In this document: positions 7,444-15,602 of the stretch, one piece after another
How the letters are laid out: each line of letters opens with the position of its first letter
How positions within the stretch are numbered: the stretch's first letter is position 1
Position numbers and translations under genes: made by a program
From: Lachnospiraceae bacterium
Lineage (GTDB): Bacteria; Bacillota; Clostridia; Lachnospirales; Lachnospiraceae
DNA: 33,843 bases
Direction: 5' to 3'
NCBI GenBank assembly: GCA_024698345.1
Contig: JAILRH010000058.1
Location: 1 to 33,843 of the forward strand
Notes under the pieces: model-generated
What the model was told of the DNA's origin: nothing
Database searches by the model: none
The model's input: the letters and a program-made list of their open reading frames with translations, nothing else

Positions 7444-7529
7444 AAAAAAACATACATGCAAAAATTAAGATTCAAGGTTTTCTCATGAGAAAACTTCTTA
7501 AATCAAATCTTCGTTATGTATGTTTTTTT
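7444..7529. terminator. Cruciform-like bidirectional terminator after nadE
   Basis: AAAAAAACATACAT (7444-7457) is exactly complementary to ATGTATGTTTTTTT (7516-7529). Inside lies a second perfect palindrome, GTTTTCTC-AT-GAGAAAAC (7477-7494). The outer stem is followed by seven T on both strands. The position, 77 bp after the nadE stop, fits an intrinsic terminator of the NAD operon. The rest of the 284-bp gap between nadE and the macrodomain gene (7322-7605) shows no gene; it should hold the macrodomain promoter, which I cannot place. Confidence 0.6.
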
Positions 7530-7605
7530 GAAAGCAGCTTATATCTGTTTCATATAGAATACATTTTGAAACCAGTATACGATTTATGTAATATGCATTT
7601 TTTCA

Positions 7606-8352
7606 TCACATAGTAGGAACAAATGCAGGCATCAGCTGAAGTTTGAATAAGTTCTTTTCATGTTTGTTGTCAATGATTTCCTTGGTTTTTAAATCTTCAA
7701 TCTCACCTGTTCTGATGTATTTATCAAGAACCGCATATGTAAATCCAAGATTATCCTCATCTGTCTTGCCGCAAAGTCCGTCTGAAGGAACTTTGTCCAC
7801 AAGTTCCCCAGGCAATCCAAGCAGACGACCTATTTCTTTTACTTCTGTTACAGTGAGCATGCTGAGTGGACTGAAATCTCCTACTGAATCTCCGTATCTG
7901 GTTGAGTATCCCACCCAGTCTTCTGAGAGATTACATGTATTTGCAACTCTTCCGTTAACACTCTGTGACACAGCATATAACACTGACATTCTAATTCTCG
8001 GAGGCAGATTTACAACAGTCTGGTTAGATGGTTCTAAATCTTTTGGAAAACTGCTGATTACTCCATCAAATGCATCTTTTATGTTAATCGTGAAATTTCT
8101 GATTCCTAGCGTATCAACCAACAGCCTTGCATAAGAAATATCACTCTGCTCACCGTTTGGCATAAGTACTCCCACAACTCTGTCTTTTCCAAGTGCTTCC
8201 ACAAGAAGCGCTGCCACGACCGAACTGTCTTTTCCTCCTGATATTCCAACAACTGCATTGCATCCCGGACCATTTTTTTCAAAAAAGTCTCTAATCCACT
8301 CCACACATTCATCCTTCACTTTTACTGCGTCAAATTTATATTCTTTTCCCAT
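7606..8352 (-). CDS. nadE: NAD+ synthase (ammonia-dependent type)
   Basis: The 248-residue protein has the ATP-pyrophosphatase P-loop SGGKDSS (38-44) and the downstream synthase signature NLSEDWVGYSTRYGDSVGDFSP near 142-163. Length fits the glutaminase-free NadE, which converts nicotinic acid adenine dinucleotide, ATP and ammonia to NAD+ in the cytoplasm. It is the last gene of the operon pncA, prs-like, nadV, nadE, 34 bp after nadV, with a GAGG ribosome-binding site. It completes the deamidating route started by PncA. A cruciform terminator follows. Nothing appears truncated. Confidence 0.93.
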   Translation of the reverse strand: MGKEYKFDAVKVKDECVEWIRDFFEKNGPGCNAVVGISGGKDSSVVAALLVEALGKDRVVGVLMPNGEQSDISYARLLVDTLGIRNFTINIKDAFDGVISSFPKDLEPSNQTVVNLPPRIRMSVLYAVSQSVNGRVANTCNLSEDWVGYSTRYGDSVGDFSPLSMLTVTEVKEIGRLLGLPGELVDKVPSDGLCGKTDEDNLGFTYAVLDKYIRTGEIEDLKTKEIIDNKHEKNLFKLQLMPAFVPTM

Positions 8353-8386
8353 AACTATATCCTCACAAAATTAAATCACAGATTAT

Positions 8387-9862
8387 TTAGAACTTCCCAT
8401 CATGTAATCTCTGTCTTATCTCATCAAGTGTCTGTTCCTTTATCATCTTTCCGTCTTTAAAAACCGGCTCTAAGCAGTTCTCTTTTGCAGCAACTGCCTC
8501 TTCCCATGTATATCCGTCCTTAAATACACACTCGCCATTTTCATCCATCCAAACTACACAACAACCTTTCTGCGATTTCTTAAATCCGCCTTCTTTTGGA
8601 TTTTTAAAAATAGGAACAGGTCTGTCTCCTATTTCACAGTACGTAGCTTTGATACATGAACTGAAAGTATCTCTTGTAAATGGTTTTAAGATACCTTCTT
8701 CCTCAACACACTGCATTGAGAAAGAACCAACACCCAGTGCCACATTTGAACATGCGAACCCTGATTCTTCCAATATTCGGTATATCTCTTCACATCTCTG
8801 AATTGTGATAGAGTCACCATATATTGCTTTGACGTGCGGATCAAGAACTTTGTATCCTTTACTGTTGACTGTTCCTCCAAAGATATCCCAAAGCTTGAAT
8901 ACTGTCTTTGTAACTACTTCAATACAATCCCCTGAATCGCCTCTCATAAGCATGCAGCCGTTGTGGCTTAAAATCTCTTTCTTTAATTGCGGCAATACAT
9001 TATCAATGATATTCCAGTAATCATATGAATCGAGCACCGCAGAAAAACTTGTATTCGGATATATCTCTGTTAATAGTCTTCTGAGCAGTGTTATCTCATC
9101 ACCGTCAACTGCAAAGTTGCTGCACATAACAGAGTGTTCTGTACTCGGGCTTCCAAATGCCACCGGTTCTTTTGTACAGTCACAGTTGTAATTTGATTCA
9201 AGATAAGGAATAGTAGGTACTGTTGCTGTATTTAAGAAAGATAAACACCAGCCTGCACCGGCTTTTATTGCTGACTCTGTACATTCCTCACCTCTAAAGT
9301 CAAATGCTCCAAGAGCTTTTGATTTTACGATTGCATCGTCGCATGTCTTTTCATAATACTTATTTACTATCTGTCTGTATGTATATCCGACAGTTGCCGC
9401 AAGCATCGGATGCCAGCTTTCTGCAGAGATAAGACTCTCAAGTGACTGTGGCAGCCATGCAAAATCCGGATGTGTATTTGTAATTCCAAACATTGGAACA
9501 TGCATCGGCACTCTCACGCCTTCATTAAGTGCCACTATCTCTATAGGGAGATACCCCAGTTTGTGGAGTTTTTCAACCTTTTCTATCTTGTACGCATCCA
9601 CTCCAAGTGTGGCATCCATTATTCTTTTGTATTCACCGATAACTTCATCAAAGTCTCTATTGAAAAACTCTTCATTGAAGTAATCGCAAAGATATGTTTT
9701 GATAAATCCCTGAAGTCCAAACATTACAACTTTGTCCCACATCTTAACCCTGCTCATTCTAGGGGTGAAATATGAAACTGACTTGGTAATATCTTTTGGT
9801 AACATCTCTGCATGAACTGCTTTGTAAAAATCAATAAGTAACATAGGGTTGGTTCTAAACAT
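8387..9862 (-). CDS. nadV: Nicotinamide phosphoribosyltransferase-family enzyme
   Basis: At 491 residues this is full length for the NAMPT/NadV family. Aligning by eye with human NAMPT gives D188 in FDFRGEE (human D219), H243 in STEHSV (the phosphorylated His247), R307 and D309 in MRGDSG (human R311 and D313), the NSKGYKVL block, G349-D350, and R397 in FTRDTF. NAMPT joins nicotinamide and PRPP to make NMN. The GVGS and TRDT-x-KATY segments resemble phage and bacterial NadV. Its start overlaps the prs-like gene by 8 bp, with its ribosome-binding site inside that gene, so the two are translationally coupled. The same fold is used by NARP1 nicotinamide ADP-ribose transferases, so the acceptor (PRPP or ADPR-PP) is not certain. 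Confidence 0.9.
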   Translation of the reverse strand: MFRTNPMLLIDFYKAVHAEMLPKDITKSVSYFTPRMSRVKMWDKVVMFGLQGFIKTYLCDYFNEEFFNRDFDEVIGEYKRIMDATLGVDAYKIEKVEKLHKLGYLPIEIVALNEGVRVPMHVPMFGITNTHPDFAWLPQSLESLISAESWHPMLAATVGYTYRQIVNKYYEKTCDDAIVKSKALGAFDFRGEECTESAIKAGAGWCLSFLNTATVPTIPYLESNYNCDCTKEPVAFGSPSTEHSVMCSNFAVDGDEITLLRRLLTEIYPNTSFSAVLDSYDYWNIIDNVLPQLKKEILSHNGCMLMRGDSGDCIEVVTKTVFKLWDIFGGTVNSKGYKVLDPHVKAIYGDSITIQRCEEIYRILEESGFACSNVALGVGSFSMQCVEEEGILKPFTRDTFSSCIKATYCEIGDRPVPIFKNPKEGGFKKSQKGCCVVWMDENGECVFKDGYTWEEAVAAKENCLEPVFKDGKMIKEQTLDEIRQRLHDGKF

Positions 9863-10658
9863 AGCTAATCACCTCAATTCTCTCATCTTTCTCTGTAAAT
9901 ATACTGTCTGTTGTAAACACTTTTTTAATCATTCCACTCTCTAATACTTCTCCCGATAGTATTGTGTTCTCACAATGTGAAATATAAAGATAAATATCTC
10001 CTGCTCCAAGTTCTTTAAGCTTCTTTGCAGAGAAGAAAAAAGTTCCTCCCTTGCTGCAGATATCATCCACTATCAGCACAGTGTTTCCCTCAATCAACTC
10101 TGTTGCCCCGGATACATCAAGCCCCTGAATCTTTCCTGTCTTCCAATCCCTTTTCTTTATCCCAAAAGCATAAGGCTTATCAATCATTCCTGAATATCTC
10201 TTCATTGCACCCTCATCAGGATAGAACAGCATAAGATTGTCATCATTTATCTCATCCATAACCTGTTCAATATATTCCTTTGGAGTCTTTATTATAATGT
10301 TATCAATCATTGCTTCACTGACATATGAGTGAGGATCAAGTACAGTCACACTCTTATAATTAAGTGAATTAATAAGTTCCGCAAAATACTTCAAAGTAAA
10401 TACATCCTCACTTGTTTTTACTCTGTCCTGCCTTGCATTTGGAATATATGGCATATTCAAATGTATATCTGTAACTCCGTTGGACTGAAGATGTCTTGTA
10501 AGATACATAAGCATCACTATCTCTTCATTATTTTCAAACTTCCATAAAATATCTGCACGTCGGCTTTCATCATATATCTTTGGAACATCTTCTTTTATCA
10601 GGAGTGTTCCATCGGGAAATTTTCCCGATATGATTTGTTTTCCGTTAATCGCTATCAT
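9855..10658 (-). CDS. prs: Ribose-phosphate pyrophosphokinase-like protein (short)
   Basis: The 267-residue protein is shorter than usual Prs (about 310 aa). It keeps the FPDGT strand (14-18), ARQDR (75-79), a DPH segment (108-110), PDEG (147-150), the catalytic KKRD loop (168-171) and a PRPP-type loop VDDICSKGGT (197-206). In ordinary Prs the last loop reads D-T-G/A-G-T; here it is S-K-G-G-T, so the sugar-phosphate pocket differs. Prs makes PRPP from ribose 5-phosphate and ATP. Pairing with nadV, with overlapping coding sequence, suggests it feeds that enzyme. The divergent loop and pairing also fit ADP-ribose pyrophosphokinase (Adps) of the NARP1 route. The stop overlaps the nadV start, giving ATGTTTAG. 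Confidence 0.85.
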   Translation of the reverse strand: MIAINGKQIISGKFPDGTLLIKEDVPKIYDESRRADILWKFENNEEIVMLMYLTRHLQSNGVTDIHLNMPYIPNARQDRVKTSEDVFTLKYFAELINSLNYKSVTVLDPHSYVSEAMIDNIIIKTPKEYIEQVMDEINDDNLMLFYPDEGAMKRYSGMIDKPYAFGIKKRDWKTGKIQGLDVSGATELIEGNTVLIVDDICSKGGTFFFSAKKLKELGAGDIYLYISHCENTILSGEVLESGMIKKVFTTDSIFTEKDERIEVISYV

Positions 10659-10689
10659 AGCTTATGCCCCTCTTTCTTTTTCAGAATAA

Positions 10690-11217
10690 TTATCTGTCAA
10701 TTTTAATCTGACATGACTGCATTGTCATAAGTGCTGCTTCGTGAGCCTGTGGTGTAACACCTGCACAGCAGTTTGCATCAACGCAGATGTCAGTTTCAGG
10801 GAATGTTGCCTTAACAATCAATGCATTTGATACTACGCAAATATCTGTACAAAGACCAACCATGCAAACCTCAAATTCTTCTCCTGCTGCATACTCTTTG
10901 ATAAGTTCCGGTAAATCAACAGATCCAAAAGTTACCTTTTCAACCTTTGTCACATCTTTTCCCTCAAGTGCAGCCTCAACCTTTTTATCAAGCATCCAGC
11001 CTTCTGTTCCTTTGATACAGTGTGGAACCGGAAGATTTTTTCCTTCTCTTGTATTCATGTAATCTTCACTGTGAGTATCATATGTGACAAAAATCTTTCC
11101 ATCAAAATCTGTAATCTTTTTTACTACATTATCAACGATTGCACACGCCTCTTTTGATCCAAGTGCTCCGTCAACAAAATCTTTTTGCATATCTACAACA
11201 ACTAAAATCTTCTTCAT
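10690..11217 (-). CDS. pncA: Nicotinamidase / isochorismatase-family cysteine hydrolase
   Basis: The 175-residue enzyme has the nicotinamidase triad Asp9 (VVDMQKDF), Lys94 and Cys127 (GLCTDICVVS), plus metal-binding D47-T-H49 and H66. It would deamidate nicotinamide to nicotinic acid. This is the first gene of the NAD operon, 31 bp ahead of the prs-like gene, with GGGAGG before the ATG. Having PncA beside NadV means the operon can take nicotinamide either by deamidation or directly, which would compete for the same substrate. The family also includes other amidohydrolases, but the operon context supports nicotinamidase. Confidence 0.88.
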   Translation of the reverse strand: MKKILVVVDMQKDFVDGALGSKEACAIVDNVVKKITDFDGKIFVTYDTHSEDYMNTREGKNLPVPHCIKGTEGWMLDKKVEAALEGKDVTKVEKVTFGSVDLPELIKEYAAGEEFEVCMVGLCTDICVVSNALIVKATFPETDICVDANCCAGVTPQAHEAALMTMQSCQIKIDR

Positions 11218-11458
11218 AATTATTCCTCCCTACCCCTTCTGAGTAATCTCTTTTAATCTGTTTCCTTTTACATTTTGAATTATATATCAATTAATCATAT
11301 TTTTGGTCGCTTCCTGCGCGACATTTTCATTTGCGCATTTCTGCAATGTACTTCTCAGTTATAAACACACAAAACTGCTGTCGGATTATGTTTAGGCAAC
11401 AAAAACATATTGCCTGCCATCAACCCAACAGCAGTTTGCATTTATTATTAATTAGTAT
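11218..11458. other. Intergenic region between ldhA and the NAD operon
   Basis: No gene is seen here. It contains a hairpin GTCGC-TTCCTGC-GCGAC (11306-11322) that would fall in or just upstream of the pncA leader, and on the minus strand a TATAAT-like box about 60 bp before pncA with no good -35 box. The weak -35 could indicate activator control. The ldhA end structure lies at 11372-11437. Confidence 0.4.
11372..11437 (-). terminator. Branched hairpin after ldhA
   Basis: AAACTGCTGT (11372-11381) pairs with ACAGCAGTTT (11428-11437), and an inner GGCAA/TTGCC stem gives a branched structure. It starts 22 bp past the ldhA stop. On the minus strand it is followed by TTGTGTG rather than a clean T-run, so termination strength is uncertain. 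Confidence 0.5.
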
Positions 11459-12448
11459 TTAGGCTACATCATTCTGATTGTGAACGCCATTTTTTGCATC
11501 AATCATATTCTGCAATGTAGTCTCTGCTATTGCAGCAAGTGCCTCTACTGTATAGAATCCCTGATGTGATGTAATCATAACATTTGGGAATGCAAGTAAT
11601 CTTGCAGTAACTGAATGCATCATAATCTCATCAGAGCGATCCTCATATACATTTCCTGTTTCTTCCTCGTAAACGTCAAGACCTACACCGTGAAACTTAT
11701 TAAGACGTATTCCCTCAATAAGCTCTGTGGTATTAATCAACGCTCCTCTTGAAGTATTTACGAGAATAACTCCGTCTTTCATCTTCTTGATACTTTCAAT
11801 ATTTATCATGTGATATGTAGAATCCATCAATGGACAATGGAGGGAAATCAAATCACTCTGTGCAAACAATTCATCAAGAGAAACGTACTCAACAAAATCT
11901 GCCAGTTCAGGATTCTGGTACACATCGTACGCAATAACTCGCATTCCAAATCCTCGACAGATTCTGCACATTATTGCACCAATCTTTCCTGTTCCAACAA
12001 TTCCGGCAGTCTTTCCGTTGAAGTTCGCTCCGCGAAGTCCCTTTAAAGTATAGTCATTCTCTCTAACCTTGTTATATGCCTTATATAATCTTCTGTTGAC
12101 TGCAAGAGCAAGGCCCATTGCAAGCTCGGCAACCGCTTCCGGTGAATATCCCGGCACTCGTTTTACCACTATGCCAAGTTCCTTAGCCTTATTTGTATCG
12201 ACATTATTGAAACCTGCACATCTCATAAGTACTGCTTTCACTCCACATTCATGAAGTATCTCAAGAGTATCTCCACTCACATCTGCACTTACAAATGCAC
12301 ATATAGCATCATAACCTTTGGCAAGTGTAGCTGTAATCGGCTCTAATTCATGATCGATATATTCAATCTCGATATCCGGATAATTCTCCGCTGCCAATCC
12401 AAATGATTTTTTGTCATATTCCTTTGCTGCATAAAATAATAGTTTCAT
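11459..12448 (-). CDS. ldhA: D-lactate dehydrogenase (2-hydroxyacid dehydrogenase family)
   Basis: The 329-residue protein has the D-isomer-specific dehydrogenase plan: substrate domain, NAD+ domain with G152-T-G154-K-I-G157, and D175 at the end of the second strand, which favours NAD+ over NADP+. Catalytic residues are R234 (NTSRG), a Glu in DVYEEE (261-263) and H295 (SHQGFYTVEA). RVPGYSPEAVAE (97-108) is typical of D-lactate dehydrogenases. It reduces pyruvate to D-lactate and regenerates NAD+, in line with fermentation. It is a single gene with GGAGGG before the ATG, a 175-bp leader and its own hairpin terminator. Other 2-ketoacid substrates are possible. Confidence 0.9.
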   Translation of the reverse strand: MKLLFYAAKEYDKKSFGLAAENYPDIEIEYIDHELEPITATLAKGYDAICAFVSADVSGDTLEILHECGVKAVLMRCAGFNNVDTNKAKELGIVVKRVPGYSPEAVAELAMGLALAVNRRLYKAYNKVRENDYTLKGLRGANFNGKTAGIVGTGKIGAIMCRICRGFGMRVIAYDVYQNPELADFVEYVSLDELFAQSDLISLHCPLMDSTYHMINIESIKKMKDGVILVNTSRGALINTTELIEGIRLNKFHGVGLDVYEEETGNVYEDRSDEIMMHSVTARLLAFPNVMITSHQGFYTVEALAAIAETTLQNMIDAKNGVHNQNDVA

Positions 12449-12629
12449 TTCACCCTCCTTAATACATAAATAATTATTATCAATTATATTTTATATAATG
12501 TCTCATTATATTATTTAACCTTCTTTTTAATTACCTTTGACCAATCAGAATAGTAAATACTTGTCTCTCTAAATATATGATAAATACCTTTAAGACAATG
12601 TAAAATCCGATTAACTATCATTTCTAGAT

Positions 12630-12638
12630 ATTATAACA
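12630..12638 (-). promoter_or_regulatory. Extended -10 promoter of ldhA
   Basis: On the minus strand this reads TGTTATAAT, a perfect extended -10 box (TGnTATAAT), with no good -35 box. It would start transcription about 175 bases before the ldhA ATG, leaving a long leader. The rest of the 301-bp gap 12449-12749 is AT-rich and shows no gene; apart from this box and the terminator at 12706-12724 I see nothing in it. Confidence 0.5.
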
Positions 12639-12705
12639 TAATCCTTGACTTGAAGGTACTAAAATCTTATACAGTTTTTCTTTTTTTCTTCCTCTGATTG
12701 CAAAA

Positions 12706-12724
12706 GGGAGAGCACTGCTCTCCC
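12706..12724 (-). terminator. Intrinsic terminator of the GntR-ABC operon
   Basis: GGGAGAG and CTCTCCC form a tight GC-rich stem around CACTG. On the minus strand the stem is followed by TTTTGC. It lies 25 bp after the permease stop. Confidence 0.75.
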
Positions 12725-12749
12725 TAATTCATACTCAACCTTATCTGTA

Positions 12750-14078
12750 TTAATTTCTCACATCATCTCGGCATGGATTTCTCAAGAAAACCTCCTTAAA
12801 CACCGAATCCTTATTGTAAATAAAGAATATCTCAGTATCCGTGTTTCCACCAAGTGAATAGCCACACACTTCATCATTCTCAAATAAATTTTCAACTCTT
12901 CTTCTCAAAGCTTGTCCTCCTCCAAAGTTTCCCTCAAGAAATGAATCAATAGCAGTCATTGTCTCTGGCATATCTACTCTAAGCGATTCTCCATCTGATG
13001 TCACTTTTGTCTTATCAACAAATTCCTTTGCCATATCAGGATAAAGAACATACTCCATATTAATATTTCTAATCAATACCTTCACTTCATCTTTTTCCAA
13101 AAATACGTTATTATCAATAACACCTTCGTGTTTGGCCTCATCATCTGTCATGCTTCTTATTGTCTTACAATTGTTATTATCATCTTCTATTTTCACAAAT
13201 ATCTCTGAAAAGCTATCTGCACTACTTGCATCTGCAAAATTAAATGAGTAGTCCTTCTCATAAAACTTATGATCCTGTGAAATATATAAATAACAACTTT
13301 CTGTCTTAAATGTCTCGAGAAGTAGAAAAGTCACAAAAAAACATACTACAACTTTTGTCCCTCTGCTTGCTGCATCAGTCACCTCTTTTTTGGATGATGA
13401 CACCGTAAGATAATACGCAGCTGACATAAAAACGACAGTTAGCATTCCACATACAGCCGACAATTGAATTCTTGAAACGTACTCTAACCCGGTTTCTTCA
13501 GCTACAATTGCTATGACAATAACTACTATAACATTTATTACTATACTGACTACCAACCCAAATCTGTTCATCGCTGAGCTGCATAGAACCGCAAATGCAT
13601 ATGCCGTTATCATTATTATCCAGCAAAAAGCAAGTTTCCCCGGCAACTTTGCCCACGAAAAAACAATTGTCTGATATTTTTCCGGGAAAATTACATGAAC
13701 AATATTTGCAGTTCCAAACAAAATTATATCCATAATTCCTGAAATGAGTACCACACATGTTATTATGCCTATATCAGATATTATTCTTGAAATAAATTCT
13801 GTTTTTGGAATTCCCGGATACATTGATTTATCTGATTTGTTGCCAAAATTAACCAAACCATAACAAATAACAAATTCAGAGATTACAATAAATATGTAGA
13901 TTGTACTTCCCATCAAAACATTTGTCTGTGCTTTATCCGGAAATGCTAATGTACAGATTTCAAGGAACAATATAATTACCCCCACAAATAATAATGCTTC
14001 TTTTAGCAGTTTGCTCTGCGCCAAGTGCAATCTTATGTGTTTTTTTATGTTATTTATTTCACCTTTACTTAATCCCAT
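12750..14078 (-). CDS. ABC transporter permease (ABC-2 type)
   Basis: This 442-residue protein has about six to seven membrane segments in the first 265 residues: near 26-45, 55-77, 90-112, 140-165, 170-190, 205-222 and 243-260. A soluble C-terminal half of about 180 residues follows (265-442). There is no ATP-binding motif, and its start overlaps the ABC ATPase gene by 10 bp, so it is the membrane partner of that ATPase. The large soluble tail after the last TM is probably extracytoplasmic and is unusual in size for the YtrC/D-type permeases that accompany YtrA-like regulators. Substrate is unknown; export of a cell-wall-active compound is a guess from the operon type. Confidence 0.75.
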   Translation of the reverse strand: MGLSKGEINNIKKHIRLHLAQSKLLKEALLFVGVIILFLEICTLAFPDKAQTNVLMGSTIYIFIVISEFVICYGLVNFGNKSDKSMYPGIPKTEFISRIISDIGIITCVVLISGIMDIILFGTANIVHVIFPEKYQTIVFSWAKLPGKLAFCWIIMITAYAFAVLCSSAMNRFGLVVSIVINVIVVIVIAIVAEETGLEYVSRIQLSAVCGMLTVVFMSAAYYLTVSSSKKEVTDAASRGTKVVVCFFVTFLLLETFKTESCYLYISQDHKFYEKDYSFNFADASSADSFSEIFVKIEDDNNNCKTIRSMTDDEAKHEGVIDNNVFLEKDEVKVLIRNINMEYVLYPDMAKEFVDKTKVTSDGESLRVDMPETMTAIDSFLEGNFGGGQALRRRVENLFENDEVCGYSLGGNTDTEIFFIYNKDSVFKEVFLRNPCRDDVRN

Positions 14079-14971
14079 AAAGACTCAACCTCCTTATTAT
14101 TCCCGGAATTAACGCTGTAATAACAAGCTTCCTCTGGTGTAATAGCACTAACCTTAATTCCTTCTTTCATAGCTTTCGATGCCAGTTCTCCATTTGGACT
14201 TCCACATCCAATAACAAAACTGCTTATTTCCCCATCCTGCCTAAAGCAGCAATCCTCTTTTGTAAACACTTTATCAATCTGTGCCTTTTCTCCATCAGCT
14301 CTGAAAAACATCTCTCTCACTTCATCTATACTCTTATAAAATACAAGTGCACCTTCGTTGATGAGCATAATTTCAGAAACAATATTATCAATCTCTGATA
14401 ATATGTGGGTAGTAATAAATATTGTTCTTGGATGTTCTATAAAATCTCCCATAATAATCTTATTAATCAACTTTCTTTTGCCCACATCTACCCCATTGAT
14501 TGGCTCATCAAATATTGTAATATCACATCTTGCAGCTATTCCACATATAAAGTGTGTAACACTTCTCATACCCGTAGACAGACTCTTTATCTTCGCAAAT
14601 TCTGACAAATCGAACATTCTCACAAGTTTCATTGCAAAATCCATATCAAAGTTGTCATACATTATATTGTAATAATCAAGCACATCGATTATGCGATTCA
14701 TTTCCCCAACAGGTAGATTGGCATTGGTATAAACAATCTTTTCTGCAACATCCACATCCTTTCGTGGATTCTTTCCGAACACTGTTATCTCCCCCTCAGT
14801 AGGACTGTCTATGCCACTGCATATATTAAAAAAAGTAGTCTTTCCGCTTCCGTTTGCTCCCACAAGTCCGATTATTTCGTCCTTGTGCAATTTGATATCT
14901 ATATTTCTCAGAGCACGCTTATTTCCGTATTTTTTTGTCAATCCTTTTGTTATAATACTGTATTCGCCCAT
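14069..14971 (-). CDS. ABC transporter ATP-binding protein
   Basis: The 300-residue ATPase has Walker A GANGSGKTT (38-46), a signature LSTGM (131-135) in place of LSGGQ, Walker B ITIFDEP (151-157) and the switch His in TTHILSE near 189. The last 80 residues form a C-terminal extension seen in many ABC-2 exporters. It drives the permease encoded immediately downstream, with overlapping ends. The GntR gene ends 9 bp upstream, and GGAGG precedes the ATG, so the three genes form one operon of the ytrA-ytrB type. Such systems are often induced by cell-envelope stress. Confidence 0.92.
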   Translation of the reverse strand: MGEYSIITKGLTKKYGNKRALRNIDIKLHKDEIIGLVGANGSGKTTFFNICSGIDSPTEGEITVFGKNPRKDVDVAEKIVYTNANLPVGEMNRIIDVLDYYNIMYDNFDMDFAMKLVRMFDLSEFAKIKSLSTGMRSVTHFICGIAARCDITIFDEPINGVDVGKRKLINKIIMGDFIEHPRTIFITTHILSEIDNIVSEIMLINEGALVFYKSIDEVREMFFRADGEKAQIDKVFTKEDCCFRQDGEISSFVIGCGSPNGELASKAMKEGIKVSAITPEEACYYSVNSGNNKEVESLWD

Positions 14972-14980
14972 AGCATCCTC

Positions 14981-15352
14981 CTACTTATCCTTATAACTAC
15001 TTTTCAACTTATCAATTAATTCCTCTTCACCGATTCCCAGTTTTTCAGCCTCCCTTACAAGCATGGCTATAATTGCTCCAAGTTCTTCATCTATTTTCCT
15101 CTTCTTAATCATCCCTACTGCCCCCTTCTTTATTGTCATAGCCTGTCCTCTGACTTTATCCAGTATCCCTCTCTCAACCAGAAGTCTTATTCCCTTTGCT
15201 GCCGTTGCAGGATTGACATTTAGTTCTTTTGCAACAGTTACCTGCGAATAACAGTTGTCGCCTTCATTTAGTTTGCCTGATAAAATGTCATCCTCTATGG
15301 CATCAGCAATCTGAATATATATCGGTATAACATTGTCAAAGTCAATCTTCAT
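14981..15352 (-). CDS. GntR-family regulator, YtrA subfamily
   Basis: At 123 residues this is the short GntR type with an N-terminal winged helix (about 8-76: PIYIQIADAI, then VAKELNVNPATAAKGIRLLVERGIL) and only a small helical tail for dimerisation, as in YtrA. YtrA-type repressors control the ABC exporter genes cotranscribed with them. The gene is first in its operon, with a strong GGGAGGAG site. A perfect 26-bp palindrome 79 bp upstream is a natural candidate for its operator. Confidence 0.88.
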   Translation of the reverse strand: MKIDFDNVIPIYIQIADAIEDDILSGKLNEGDNCYSQVTVAKELNVNPATAAKGIRLLVERGILDKVRGQAMTIKKGAVGMIKKRKIDEELGAIIAMLVREAEKLGIGEEELIDKLKSSYKDK

Positions 15353-15430
15353 ACACTAATACTCCTCCCTCTTCAATTTTAGAATTCTTTTTGATGGCTA
15401 ATGCTCTATCTGTAACCTTCCCGCGTTACC

Positions 15431-15456
15431 TACCACATTACTCAAGTAATGTGGTA
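15431..15456. promoter_or_regulatory. Perfect 26-bp palindrome upstream of gntR, candidate operator
   Basis: TACCACATTACT and AGTAATGTGGTA are exact complements around a central CA. GTATAC, the kind of core found in YtrA operators, starts two bases further on. There is no T-run directly after it on the minus strand. I favour an autoregulatory operator over a terminator. The remaining part of the 250-bp gap shows no gene. Confidence 0.5.
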
Positions 15457-15546
15457 AGTATACCCTTGTTTTTTCCATCTGTCAATAGCCGAGTTTTAAT
15501 TGCCTCATCGTGGGGAAGTTCAAAGAACTTTCCTATGAAATGAAAA

Positions 15547-15588
15547 AACTGCCACACTTGCGTTGAAACAACGCCGGTATGACAGTTA
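15547..15588 (-). terminator. Intrinsic terminator of the GH13 operon
   Basis: On the minus strand AACTGTCATAC and GTGTGGCAGTT form the lower stem and GGCGTTG/CAACGC the upper, with loop TTT, followed by TTTTTT. It begins 15 bp after the stop of the small membrane protein. Confidence 0.8.
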
Positions 15589-15602
15589 TTATTTATAATT
15601 AT

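Noticed and set aside
7416..7613. Open frame of 65 codons on the plus strand
   Set aside because: It runs through the nested palindrome terminator and has no ribosome-binding site; it is antisense to the nadE end.
6242..11217. A complete anti-phage NAD defence system
   Set aside because: There is no Sir2, TIR or other NAD-degrading effector; the genes are explained by NAD salvage and an ADP-ribose-binding protein.
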